Shown in pieces: positions 44,262-53,975 of a stretch of DNA of 64,000 nucleotides. This DNA comes from Undaria pinnatifida (lineage: Eukaryota > Sar > Phaeophyceae > Laminariales > Alariaceae). Under the pieces are notes generated by a model. It did not search any database. It saw only the letters and a program-made list of their open reading frames with translations, and had not been told where the DNA came from. A program made the position numbers and the translations under genes. The stretch lies in NCBI GenBank assembly GCA_012845835.1, contig JABAKD010000001.1:19400890-19464889 (forward strand), read 5' to 3'. The number at the start of each line of letters is the position of its first letter. Position 1 is the stretch's first letter.

Positions 44262-44345
44262 GTGGGGGTTGCCACGAGCAGCACAGGCGCATGTTTTGAG
44301 ACCGAAAACGCCACCGCTTTCTGCCACCTGGTTGTATGCTAACAA
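44262..44345 (-). pseudogene. Duplicate of the secreted-protein start region, copy 2
   Basis: The minus strand reads AACCAGGTGGCAGAAAGCGG, then GTTTTCGGTCTCAAAACATG and CTGCTGCTC-type sequence, aligning with the bases just before and after the ATG at 44126. The reading frame after the ATG is shifted, so the signal peptide is not encoded. Confidence 0.5.
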
Positions 44346-44382
44346 CATTGCGGAACAGCAAATTATGCATAATATATACAAC

Positions 44383-44475
44383 GCGCGATCGGAGTATCAC
44401 ACACAGCTTGCAAAGATGAGTTTCGACAAAATATTCGATCTCACAGCTGGAGTGTATTTGTATTTTTATAATATA
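44383..44475 (-). mobile_element. G-tract element head fragment, reversed
   Basis: Ninety-odd bases matching the start of the head (CAGCTGTGAGATCGAATATT, CATCTTTGCAAGCTGTGTG, ATACTCCGATCGCGCG) in reverse. It lies head-to-head with copy D, between two duplicates of the secreted-protein start region. Confidence 0.7.
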
Positions 44476-44519
44476 CAACAACATCGGTTTTACCGCGCTG
44501 CAAATGCCATACGTTCTTG

Positions 44520-44585
44520 TTCTGATCTTGAGAGAACATGAGGCGCCATGGTACGATTCTTGCCACTTGGTTGTGTGCAGAAATG
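44520..44585 (-). pseudogene. Duplicate of the secreted-protein start region, copy 3
   Basis: The minus strand reads CAACCAAGTGGCAAGAATCG, then an ATG opening M-A-P-H-V-L-S-R, against M-A-P-L-L-L-V-R in the main copy. The hydrophobic core is lost and the frame ends soon after. Confidence 0.45.
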
Positions 44586-44695
44586 ATAGCATCGGAATAA
44601 TCCTGTCAGATGAAAGCAACAAGACTTTAAGTGAGAGTTCAAGTAAGAGCGAAAATAAACCTACCTCATTCAAAAGATTAATTACCACAAAAAAA

Positions 44696-45590
44696 AATAA
44701 ACTCCAGGTGTGAGATCGAACACTTCGTCGAAACTCATCTTTGCCAAGCTGTGCGTGATACTCCGATCGCGCGTACTACTGGGTGTGTGTCCTCATGAAG
44801 GATATAGGTCAGCGACTCCCCTTGGAACTACAATGTAGGTTGTACCAGGGTCAACATGGTGATGTTAATCAACCTGTGCGCGGAAGCTATAAAACCCGTT
44901 TCTGAGGGGGACAAAATCTGACAGCTGTGAAAGGAAAGGCATAAGTTTATCTGAAGTATATCCTGTAAGTCGTACAGCCGGTGAGGGGAGGGCGGAGATT
45001 TTTCAAGGCGTGGGGGCCGGCGGCGGCGGGGGGGGAAGTCAATCTGTGCAGCAGCTATAAACCGTTTAAACGGACAAATCTGCAAATCTGACGGTCGTGG
45101 GAGGAACGCATCAGTTTACCATGTATGTCCTGTAAATCGTGCAACCCGTGAGAATATCTAGATGGTGGAGTGTTCAAAAAGGGGAAGGGGGAAGGGAAAG
45201 GGGGAAGGGAAAGGGGGAAGGGGAATTTTTAACCGCTTTAGATCGAATAAATGTTTTCTCGGTAGGAAGTTACTATACACATTGCATAGTGCTAGGTCTA
45301 GGCGATGGTGCGGGTGGTGAGGAAGGAGGGGGGGGGGGAAGTATTGGAGCTACGGCGTGGATGGATGGCTAGAAAGATAATGAGGCGATATCGCCTGTCT
45401 AGTTATGTTTATTACTCTTCTAGCAGATTTGATGTTGGGTGGGGCGGTGGGGGATGGGTGAGTTTTGTGCGTGTGCGTTACGGGCGGGGGGGGATGTGGC
45501 GATGGCGGCGGGGAACCGCTCGCGAGGTAGATGATGGCAAATGTTCTACCTGCGTGTTACATGCAGATGGCCAGTATTTCAAATATACAG
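44696..45590 (+). mobile_element. G-tract element, copy D
   Basis: Head (GGTGTGAGATCGAACACTTC, CATCTTTGCCAAGCTGTGCG, GGATATAGGTCAGCGACTCC), blocks (AACCCGTTTCTGAGGGGGAC, AATCTGACGG) and tail (GTGCTAGGTCTAGGCGATGG, AGAAAGATAATGAGGCGATA, ATTACTCTTC). G-runs are shorter than in copies A to C and one spacer has become a GGGGGAAGGGAAA repeat (45178-45232). Confidence 0.65.
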
Positions 45591-45799
45591 TATGAAGTGG
45601 AAGGGAGGAAACTTGTTATACGTGGTATAGGCTTTACGTTCATGCTATCTATTTGACGAGTAGTGATTTCTGGTTATCGCATAAGAAAATACGAGTACTA
45701 CTACGGCAGGTACTTGTTAGAACTGTTAGAACTGTGGTATACAATGTTTTATGGCTTTGTGGTGTACTATTGTGCATGGACCGAGCAGTTGTCCGTGAT

Positions 45800-46360
45800 A
45801 TATTGGGTTGCATGACGTGGAGCCCAAACAAGCCTGACTATGACAGGCTACGACGGGTTCACCACTCCATGCTCCTCCGATGCCTCGGGTGACGGAAACG
45901 GACGCGCGACGACCATACCGTGCGACGACACGCTTGCCAAGACAGCTTCCGAGAGCATAGAGGCGATAGTGCGCAGACGGAGGATATTTTTAGCGGGATT
46001 CGTAGCACGTATAGAGGAGGAGCGTCTGCCACAGAGGGTGAAGTTTGGGGAGCTTGTTGGGGGTAAGGGCTACTCAGGGGGACAAGAGAAGAACTGGCTG
46101 GCTCATCTGAAGGAGGACATGTCGGTCTTTGGAATGAAATTCGGAGAATGGCGAAAGGCTGCTCGGAAGGCCGGCAGATGGTTTCGATGAGTAGAGGAGG
46201 AGACAAGCTATTCATGCGGAAATGGCATGAGACGGAGAGACGCACAGCTGCAGAGCGACGCGCATAGGCCGCGGCAGCGCTATCCACGGGCGGCATCTCT
46301 AAGCGGCCGGGGGGAGAGGGGAAGGAGAGGGGGTGAGGGGGAAAAGGGGGAAGGGGGGGC
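45800..46360 (+). pseudogene. LINE retrotransposon relic, 3' end of ORF2
   Basis: This is the C-terminal part of a non-LTR retrotransposon reverse transcriptase protein. In order: TWSPNKPDYDRLRRVHHSML (near 45819), then after a frame change SESIEAIVRRRRIFLAGFVA, RIEEERLPQRVKFGELVGGK, GGQEKNWLAHLKEDMSVFGM and WRKAARKAGRWFR. After another frame change follows FMRKWHETERRTAAERRA. This order (R-rich segment, LPxRVxFGEL, GGQxKxW, LKEDL, WxxxA) is the classic LINE C-terminal region. Stops lie at 45890-45892, 46188-46190 and 46265-46267. The RT catalytic core is not present, so this is a dead 5'-truncated copy placed just after G-tract copy D. Confidence 0.8.
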
Positions 46361-46569
46361 GTCCCGCCCAAGAGACTGAAGTCTGGGTCTGGCCATCATC
46401 GTCTTGAAATTTTTGGGCCTTCCAATGGCCACCACAAGTTAGCGTAAGGCCGCCCTGACTTGTTTGCCTTGTCGCGTTCTCGCTCCAATGTCAATGATGC
46501 ACTTGGTATCCTCTACGAGCCCAATGCTGTCTTTAGTCAGTTCCTATCAATAGGGTCTGCTGGTATGGC

Positions 46570-47262
46570 GTTTTTCTTCTTTTCCTTTCCTTGCTTCTTC
46601 TTGTCTTGTCTTTTCTTGTCTCTTCTTGTCTTTCCTTCTTCGCTTTCCTTTCCTTTCCTTTCCTTTCCTTTCCTTTCCTTTCGCTTCTTTTCTTCTCTTT
46701 GTTTCTTTTTCCAATTGACTTGCGTCTGACGTGCGTATGCGTAGTGATAGGTACTACGTGTAATATACACGTGGCGATCTTTCTTGGGTGGCAAGCGGTA
46801 TAGTCGGATTTTCCAGGCGCGAGTTGTGAGACGTATACACCAGTATGGGCCTGGCGCATCGTAGGCCGACTCCTGATTTTCACTTCGTATATGTTTCTGA
46901 CGGAGGCATGAATTGCGTCAGCTGTGATCTATGCGTGTACCACCAGTTTTTTTTTTATTTTTTTTTGCTGGCTACCAAGGCGATGCCGAGGACTTCCAGC
47001 CTGAGCGACAGCTAGCTGCTAGCTCATTCGAAGGCTGCTGTACAGACCCACAGGACTGTCATTTTTTTTTTTTGGAGTTGTACACAATTGGTTTGCTCTC
47101 TAAAAAAACCCGTCCGTTCTCATTTTAGGCTCCGTTCCCATTTTTCAGAAAACTCTACCTTTGGTTTGTTTATGTTTTTCCCTGGGGTATTCCTCAGCTC
47201 CAGAGTGACTGGAGCCGGTCCTGAGACCACGGACTTGATTATGCAAGTTAATGTGAGAACAA
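46570..47262 (-). repeat. Dispersed repeat R3, inverted copy 2
   Basis: Reverse complement of 12399-12800: GACTTGCGTCTGACGTGCG, TTTCTTGGGTGGCAAGCGGT, TTTTCCAGGCGCGAG, GTCCTGAGACCACGGACTTG and GCAAGTTAATGTGAGAAC. About 230 bases (46940-47170) have no match in copy 1. The short GAAAG stretch of copy 1 corresponds here to a CTTTC microsatellite of more than 50 bases (46630-46685). Confidence 0.75.
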
Positions 47263-47339
47263 CACATGTACGAGTATTACCATGAAGTATATTTTATAGT
47301 GACTACATATACCACTGCGACTAAAAATGCCAGATATGA

Positions 47340-47562
47340 TAGCTACCAGGTAATATTTTGATGCTATCTAGTCTATACAAGTAGTGCTTGCTGGTTATCG
47401 CGTAAGATAATACGAGTACTACGTTACTTCGTTAGGCATATGTAGAAGCATATGTTACTTTGCTTAGCACAGATTGGAAGGCGATCATGCAGACGGTACG
47501 CACGAAATATCATGCTTGCTATTAATAGCTTGATAGGTTGGTAGTTGTGGTCTACACAGTAC
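47340..47562 (+). repeat. Diverged copy of the palindrome module
   Basis: Bases 47430-47560 match the inner module of the large inverted repeat: ACTTCGTTAGGCATATG, GGCGATCATGCAGACGG, GCACGAAATA, TAGGTTGGT and GTGGTCTAC. Bases 47350-47430 resemble 45640-45720 (CTGGTTATCGCRTAAGA, AATACGAGTACTAC). Confidence 0.55.
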
Positions 47563-49068
47563 CACCTGGTTCGAGAAATACGACATTAATGTATAGCTTA
47601 TTTGTAGCTATTTGGCTTCACACGTTGAAAACCTCCATTTTATTCCCCGGCGAATGTCCACGCCGTTTTTTCGGTCGGTTCAGACAGTGAAGTTTTGCAC
47701 ACGTCTTCTATGTGCCCTTGCAAAGACCTCACCCGATGTGTGTGTGCTTTATATTTACCGGATTTTTTGCCAGTTGAGATTTTTCGGAAAAGATGAACCA
47801 CCTTAGCCGAAATTTATTCGGCGAGAGAAAAAATTAACTCCGTCAGACCACGGGATGGGGCATGTATCCATGCAACACGGGTGCAAAATCTCAGGATCTA
47901 CCTCTTAAAACGGCGTGGACGTTTGGATTTTTGTCCGTAAAAATGAGTCAGATGTACGTGATTTCGTTCAATTGACTTGATTATAGTTCAAGTTGCAGTT
48001 TTTTCGCTTTATATTGCTCAACGTTAACACAGGCAGGTCAAATTTTCGATTTTTTGTGCGAAAATTTCTACAGACATGCCTTGGAGTACAGTCGTCCCCG
48101 CTTAAAAGACGCTAATCTTAAGTCAACTCCCCGCCATAAAGACAACATTGTTTCGTGAAGCAAGGTGCCCCATAGATGTATAACTAGCTTATGGGGGGTG
48201 GCCCTTTTATCGTACGGGGCGCCCAAAATCACTGCTGTCGTCCATCTGCAAAGCTGCACAGAGAGCGGTCTGCTGTTGCTGACGCTACTGCGTGCGGGTA
48301 TAGAGAGATTCCTTTCGTCTGCGTCTGCTGACGGTGCTAACCCAAACCCTAACCCTAACCGTGCATTGATTCACTCATCAAACTCAAGTCAAGCGTAGAG
48401 CCAAGGGGAGGGGTGAGCTGCACTCCACCCTTTATCATGCATGGAAGTCGTAGTTTGGTAAATCAAGTTTTTGTTTGTGGTTGTCTTTGGTCCGTTTTCA
48501 TGTTGTTTTACTTCTCTCGGTAAATTTGTTCCAATACAAGTACTCTACTGGCCTTGACCTTTCAACAGGAGCGTGGGCTCTCTTTGTCAGTGCTGTACAT
48601 GCTTTTTGTTTTTTTGTTCTTGGTGTAGTCCATCTTTTTAGATACTTTCTGCTTTCTGATTTTGTGTGTGTGGTTTCGGGCTTCTGGCGCGCAGGTGGTC
48701 CTTTTTTTGTCCCTTTGGTACATAGCGTTTGACAAAAAGTGTGTCGTATCAGTTGCAACAGCATGTATGTGGTTGTTTTTCAGATATTGACGGTGTTTAT
48801 GTCTGCGAGATTTTCAACGTGAAAGATATTGAGAGGACAACACGACAATAACTTTTTTGCAGAAAGCAAATTTTACAGCATAGAACACAACAGAATCATC
48901 AGCAACAACAGCAGAACACACCGCTGCCATACATACCTGTATGGAGACGCCGTTCCAAAGCACCACTCCTTTTCGCAGTACAGTACATACCGTACAATAC
49001 CTTGAAGCACAGAGTTTGGGAGGTCAAGGGGAGATCGGTTGTCACTACAAAATTAGACTTGCAATCAC
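47563..49068. other. No gene seen; short telomere-like tract
   Basis: Bases 48338-48361 read AACCCAAACCCTAACCCTAACC-like, about three CCCTAA units. Frames near 48475-48764 are not protein-like. A partner exon for 49069-49225 may lie here, but I could not identify it. Confidence 0.35.
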
Positions 49069-49225
49069 CTTCGACGGTGTGGTGATCACTATTCCGGCGT
49101 TATAGTCTATTGCTGCTGCAATGTCGAGTCTTTCGACGTATGTTACGTCTCCATTGACCCCGGGTTGGACGAGGAGAGTTACCGTCCGCTGAATCTTACG
49201 GACGATTCCCCGTGTTGAAGACGCC
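49069..49225 (-). CDS. Orphan internal exon, unknown protein
   Basis: This is the cleanest spliced segment in the window. A long polypyrimidine tract and CAG precede base 49225, and AAG|GTGATT lies at 49069/49068. The 157-base exon is open and reads ASSTRGIVRKIQRTVTLLVQ, PGVNGDVTYVERLDIAAAID and YNAGIVITTPSK. The pattern of alternating hydrophobic residues and turns suggests a beta-rich, perhaps extracellular, domain. I do not recognise the family and found no partner exon on either side. Frame phase is one base over a multiple of three. Confidence 0.5.
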
Positions 49226-49674
49226 CTGAAAAAAAAAAACATGTGCGCCTTAAGCGCGGGTGGACTGTACGTCCAACCGGATCATGCAAAATGCGGCCCA
49301 ATCTGTTTTTTCGCCCCCGCTGTGAAAAGCCTGAGTATTCTTGGAAAAATTGAAGGCCTGTCAATGGCCGATACGAGTTTCGCTGCGAGAGACAGCCCGA
49401 GGCCGGAATGAAAAAGTGGCCATGTCACCATGCCACCCTCTTACACTGCACTGGTCATGGGGGTCAGTATGATACCATACCATACCATACGATACCATAC
49501 CAAGTATGCACCCTTCGACTAGATATTGCGAGCGGTATTCGTGGGGGGAACTTTTTTGTTCTTTTGTTTTTTAAATTGTCCCAGCCTGCATGTGCATCTC
49601 TGAAGCATGCTATTCTGCCATAGGGGTGCACCCTTTCCTTTCTGAGGCTCTTATCCTCACTTGCGGCATTGCCT
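49226..49674. other. No gene seen
   Basis: An ATACC microsatellite lies at 49478-49502. Otherwise no splice-bounded frames or repeats. Confidence 0.35.
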
Positions 49675-49746
49675 TGCATTGCATTGCATTGCATTGCATT
49701 GCATTGCATTGCATTGCATTGCATTGCATTGCATTGCATTGCATTG
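49675..49746. repeat. GCATT pentanucleotide microsatellite
   Basis: About fourteen perfect copies of GCATT. It gives a CIALH repeat in one frame on the plus strand and MQCNA repeats on the minus strand, neither believable as a protein. Confidence 0.98.
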
Positions 49747-50976
49747 CGGAGCTTAATACCTCCAGATCCGAGATCCCCAAAAATATCTCGATAAAACTAA
49801 AATAATAGCAGAATCAGAATAGTTATCGGATCATCAAGAGATCCCATTTGAAACATGCTAGTAATAGTACATAGTAGTACACAGAATAAGTAGTACGTGG
49901 TACGTAGTACACAGCAGATAGTAGTACTGGTAATATTGACAGAAGTATATTAGTATTAATACTATTAATAGTAATACTAGTAATAGTATTAATAGCACGG
50001 TATTAATATTAACAGTTGTTTTTTCAATTACTTTCCTCGTTCGAGCAGGACTATAACACTGCTACACACCTACACACACAAAGTGGCTACATGTATACTT
50101 GAGTGATAAGAGTCATTTGAGTGCTGTTTATAGTAATATGGAAGTGCAACCCGTTGGACAAACGAAGCCCTTGAATGCCACCGCCTACAATGATACAATC
50201 ATACAATCATGTGTGTGTGTGTGTGTTCTTCACATTAAACCGTTCTTCTACTCGTCGACATCCAGCACACCCAGTGTCCGTACTGATTCTTCACCCTAGA
50301 AAGATCAGCTCTGTGGTCACAAGCTACGACACAGAGATAATGCATCGTAATGCATTCGACAACGCAGTGTCATGCCCTAGTACTGAGTACGACAGGCACA
50401 ACATACATACGTCAGCAACAGAAATACATTGGAAGAGAGAATACGAAATAAACAAAAACAAAAAAAAACAAAAAACAGAAACAAAATAATAAGAAGAAAA
50501 CAAATAAAACAAAGATAAAAATAAAACAAAAATGAAACAAACAAAATGAAGGGGAAATCGAAGAAACAACCCAACCGGAAAGGAGAGCCAAAGCTCGGAA
50601 AAGAAACATACCAGGTAATAAAATGAAATAAAATAAAGTAAAGTAAAACCAAAATATGATAATCCGAACACGAGCCAAAAAACCTGGACACGCAAGGAGG
50701 GAACAAAGGGGAAAAAAAAATACCCCAGAAAAAGAAGAAAAGTGCTACGTACCTACTAGTCGGCCTGGTACCTTGCTACCCTGTCTGCCATCTCCTTCCT
50801 GCCTTCGTCCACCGCGGTCTCCCTTCTATTCCTCCTGTTGCCCCCCCTGCCCCCACTCCCTTGGACGGCTTTCCTTCTACTCCTCCTGTTTCCCCCCCTC
50901 CCCCCTTTGTGTTCTTCTCATTAAACCAAAATACCTTGTAAAAGAGAGAAACAACGAAAGAAACCAAGACAAAATA
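49747..50976. other. Simple-sequence-rich, no gene
   Basis: Includes AGTA/AATA-rich runs (49850-50010), a GT run near 50212, and a strongly A-rich stretch (50450-50660) of AAACAAAA words. Bases 50820-50910 hold two tandem copies of CCTTCTAYTCCTCCTGTT with a C-rich tail. Lysine- and phenylalanine-rich frames are by-products. Confidence 0.5.
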
Positions 50977-52129
50977 GAGTGTTTGCGGAAATACGTTTCT
51001 AAAAATTTACTTGCCTTCCACTAAAAAAAGTAAATTGCCTTCCCACCGAGTTTTTGGTGTGTTTGCGCTAGCGGTAAACAAAATCCTGCAGGCGACGCCT
51101 CCGAAATTTAGAAGGGAAACGGGGATGTGCGCGATTGTAATATACGTACGAGTACAGCAGCAGCAGTGCGAGTTACTGCTCTATAGTACTATACGATACG
51201 AGTACTCGTTGTACGTACTCCAGTCTCGAGCCTCTCGTTTCAGGTGCAGCAGTACCTGGAACACGGTACATGCAAGCACCCAACAGACTACAAATTAGAG
51301 GTATGGCGGTCTGTCTCGCGCGTAAAAACACCTTGTGAGCAGGGACTACCTCATTACACGTGCTACAAGCAGAGCAACGCCTTCCTCATGCGACGGAAGG
51401 GAAGATAGGACTCGTATCGGACAACGTGGACCTGTTATTGCGAAGCACCACCCTGCGAAGAATCTGCACGCAGCGGTTTAGGGCAGAGGAGTTTCCGCTC
51501 CTCTGCCCTAAACCAAAAGTCATGCCACGCTTCAGTCGCGGTGATGTTGGAGAAGCGCGGTGGCTGCTGTCGCACAGATGGACCGATACGAGTCCTATCA
51601 TGCCAGATGCGGCACACGATAGCCGCAATCGAGGCGCGTGGTGTCGCTCTCTGCGTTGAGGCTCCTCTCCGCGTGCGTGCGTTCGACTCCGCCAGCTGCG
51701 AGAAGTTCACCACAGCTTGCAGCAAGCGCTGAACCCTTGGTCACGGACGCAGAGGGCAGCAACAGACGGTTCATCACCGGCCTGCTGCATATCTCTGATG
51801 TTACGCCTGTGCGTCGTGCTCAGGGTACTACCCTCTCCATCCTCCGTGCGTTCGTTGCGTGTACTGCTGCTGTGCAAACAGCGGTGCTTGTCCTGTTTGT
51901 CCCGTGGTTGGGGCGCTATAGACCCTTGCAGAGGCGTTCTGCCTCGGACAAATGCTCGGTGTATTGTAGGCCAATGAAACAGAGAGACAAAATTTACCGT
52001 AACTTTTGATCAAAACCTACCTTCGACAAAGTACATTTTTGCCTTTTTTTCAAAAATTTACCGCAAATATTGCCTTCGGGACAATTTTTGAAAAAGTAAA
52101 TTTCTAGAAACGTACTTTCGCAAACACTC
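50977..52129. mobile_element. 1.15-kb TIR element flanked by TA
   Basis: The left end (50977-51012) and the inverted right end (52094-52129) match at 33 of 36 positions and start GAGTGTTTGCG. TA flanks both ends (50975-50976 and 52130-52131), the hallmark of Tc1/mariner-type insertion. Frames inside, up to 123 codons, show no transposase motif I can recognise, so this is probably a non-autonomous or decayed copy. A perfect hairpin lies inside at 51475-51514. Confidence 0.65.
51475..51514. other. Perfect 17-bp hairpin
   Basis: GGTTTAGGGCAGAGGAG (51475-51491), loop TTTCCG, then its exact reverse complement (51498-51514). It sits near the middle of the TIR element. Confidence 0.95.
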
Positions 52130-52131
52130 TA

Positions 52132-52786
52132 ATAAACAAATAAATAAATAAATAAATATCATACAACCCTTTAACTGACAACCCTTTAACAGCTCAGACA
52201 GCCTGTAGTAGAGATAAAAAATATTCCTACGTACGGCACGACAGCAAGAAATATCACCAAGAAATATCGTATTCCGACGATTTTGGGATAAGGAAACCCA
52301 CCCATCGTTCACAAAATGAAACGGCCCAAAACTGCTATCAATACCTCCATCGTAGCAGGTGGTAGCAGGAATCCACACCATAATAATGCACAATGATGCA
52401 CAGCATCCATAACATGCCCATGGGTATACACAAAACGTACAAAAAACGTACCTGGCAATGCAATAAAATAATGATATGGATTTTGATTGTTCCCACGATT
52501 TTGGGTAAAAAAGGAGGGTTAAGGAGCCCCGGCATACAGAAAAAGTTTCAGGCGAAACGCGCCACTGGTACGTATGATATTACTGATATTACTGATATTA
52601 CCTCGATCGCAGCATGTGCCTTTTACACCAAGTGGGAGACATCAAGTGGGATACACCTCGTGGGAGATTACTTTTGCTGTAGCAAAAGATAAGTGCCAAA
52701 CATATAGAAAAGGCCACGGGAGATGGCCTGACAGCTGTCCCGAGGTGGTCTTAAATTGGGTCAGATGCGTGTTATATATTAAGATC
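52132..52786. other. Fragments of a dispersed repeat; AAAT run
   Basis: An AAAT run lies at 52134-52158. Segments at 52270-52350 and 52490-52560 resemble, in inverted sense, the upstream part of R1 (CCGACGATTTTGGG, then GGAGCCCCGG) and pieces near 35.2 and 54.6 kb. No gene is visible. Confidence 0.45.
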
Positions 52787-52965
52787 AAACCACTTTTGGC
52801 TACAACATTTTCGGAATGATAAACGCAGTAATACCGCTACGCTTTTGACTTTTTCTTGCTGAATGACGGGTAGATGTGTGCTACGCTAGGATCAAACCAC
52901 TTTAAGCTACAAGATTTTCGGAATGATAAACGCTACGCTTTTGACTTTTTCTTGCTGAATGACCG
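52787..52965 (+). repeat. ~100-bp tandem duplication
   Basis: GATCAAACCACTTTWRGCTACAA, TTTTCGGAATGATAAACGC and CGCTTTTGACTTTTTCTTGC occur twice about 100 bases apart, directly before an R1 copy. Confidence 0.85.
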
Positions 52966-53190
52966 GGGTCCTGAATCTTTCAAGACAATCGTCGGAATTA
53001 TGCCATTTCTTTTCCCGCAATTTTAATGTTTTTGCACCTAGGCCATGGAACTGTTCATCGCGTTGCACGTTCAGTTTGCACATCAAAAAGTTTTCGCGTG
53101 AGGTACTATACATGAAGTATTTTATCAAGTCAAGAACTTGCAGGGAAAAAACATGGTACACCCGTACAGTTAGTAGCATGCGTCGGTGTT
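52955..53190 (+). repeat. Dispersed repeat R1, copy 3
   Basis: GAATGACCGGGGTCCTGAAT, CAATCGTCGGAATTATGCCA, CCTAGGCCATGGAACTGTTC, CGTTCAGTTTGCACATC and CGCGTGAGGTA in the usual order. Confidence 0.65.
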
Positions 53191-53747
53191 ACCGTTGTAA
53201 CACACCATTGTAACACGAAGAGACAACACACAATACACCCCTCCCCATGGTGAAATTTCGAGGTGACGTTCTCGGCAACGGAACTCCTGCTACGACAGTC
53301 TGTGAGGTATATAGCACTTTCGGGCACAACTATTTTCAACTTGCTGAACTTGGAGGCTCCTTGGCCCAATATCTCTGGACCATTATTCGCCACATCAGTA
53401 GCCACATTTGCCATTTGCCATTTAGTTCCTGTTTCGCAATTTTGTTTTCGTACTATTCGTAAAACAACAGGACATTGCTCTGTTGGTCGGATTGCACGTT
53501 CTAATTTCTGTCAACATCAGTTTTAAGATGGGTAACCCTATGAGAGGTAAAGACCTCCCCAAGGGAGGAATCCTCAAAAACAATCGCTGGACTTGTACGG
53601 TAATTTTCGCACCGTACGAACATGGCACGGGAGAGTGCAAAGGCTGAGTGAAGCGTGAAGCGTGCCGAGGAGACGTGCTACGGACGCGTTCGACGATACC
53701 TACCTACAGGTTGCGGTTTTTGGCTATTACAGGACAGTACTTGTATG

Positions 53748-53798
53748 TCTTGTTTGTTTGTTTGTTTGTTTGTTGTTTGTTGTTTGTTGTTTTTGTGA
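53748..53798. repeat. TTTG/TTTGTTG microsatellite
   Basis: Tandem TTTG followed by TTTGTTG units, about 50 bases. Confidence 0.9.
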
Positions 53799-53867
53799 CG
53801 GTGCTCCTCAACCCTAACCCAACACTGACCGATTTTTGGCATCACATTTTTAATATATTGAATATCT

Positions 53868-53975
53868 AGGCCAAGGGATTGTTGATCGGGCTGTAGTTTT
53901 CATTAATCAAATTCAATTTCCGGGTGAGGAGAACAGAGCTGCTCAACCAGGAGCCTCGGCAAAATATGTGTGCAT
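53868..53975 (+). repeat. Dispersed repeat R1, copy 4 (diverged)
   Basis: CTAGGCCAAGGGATTGTTGA, TCGGGCTGTAG, TTCCGGGTGAGGAGA and CAGAGCTGCTCAACCAGGAG follow the R1 order, with more changes than the other copies. Confidence 0.5.

Noticed and set aside
46533-46883. Lys/Glu-rich basic protein on the minus strand
   Set aside because: Driven by the CTTTC microsatellite inside R3.
49464-49805. MQCNA and CIALH repeat proteins
   Set aside because: By-products of the GCATT microsatellite.
50324-50706. Phe/Leu-rich membrane protein on the minus strand
   Set aside because: Three overlapping frames over an A-rich simple stretch give the same composition, so it is base bias.
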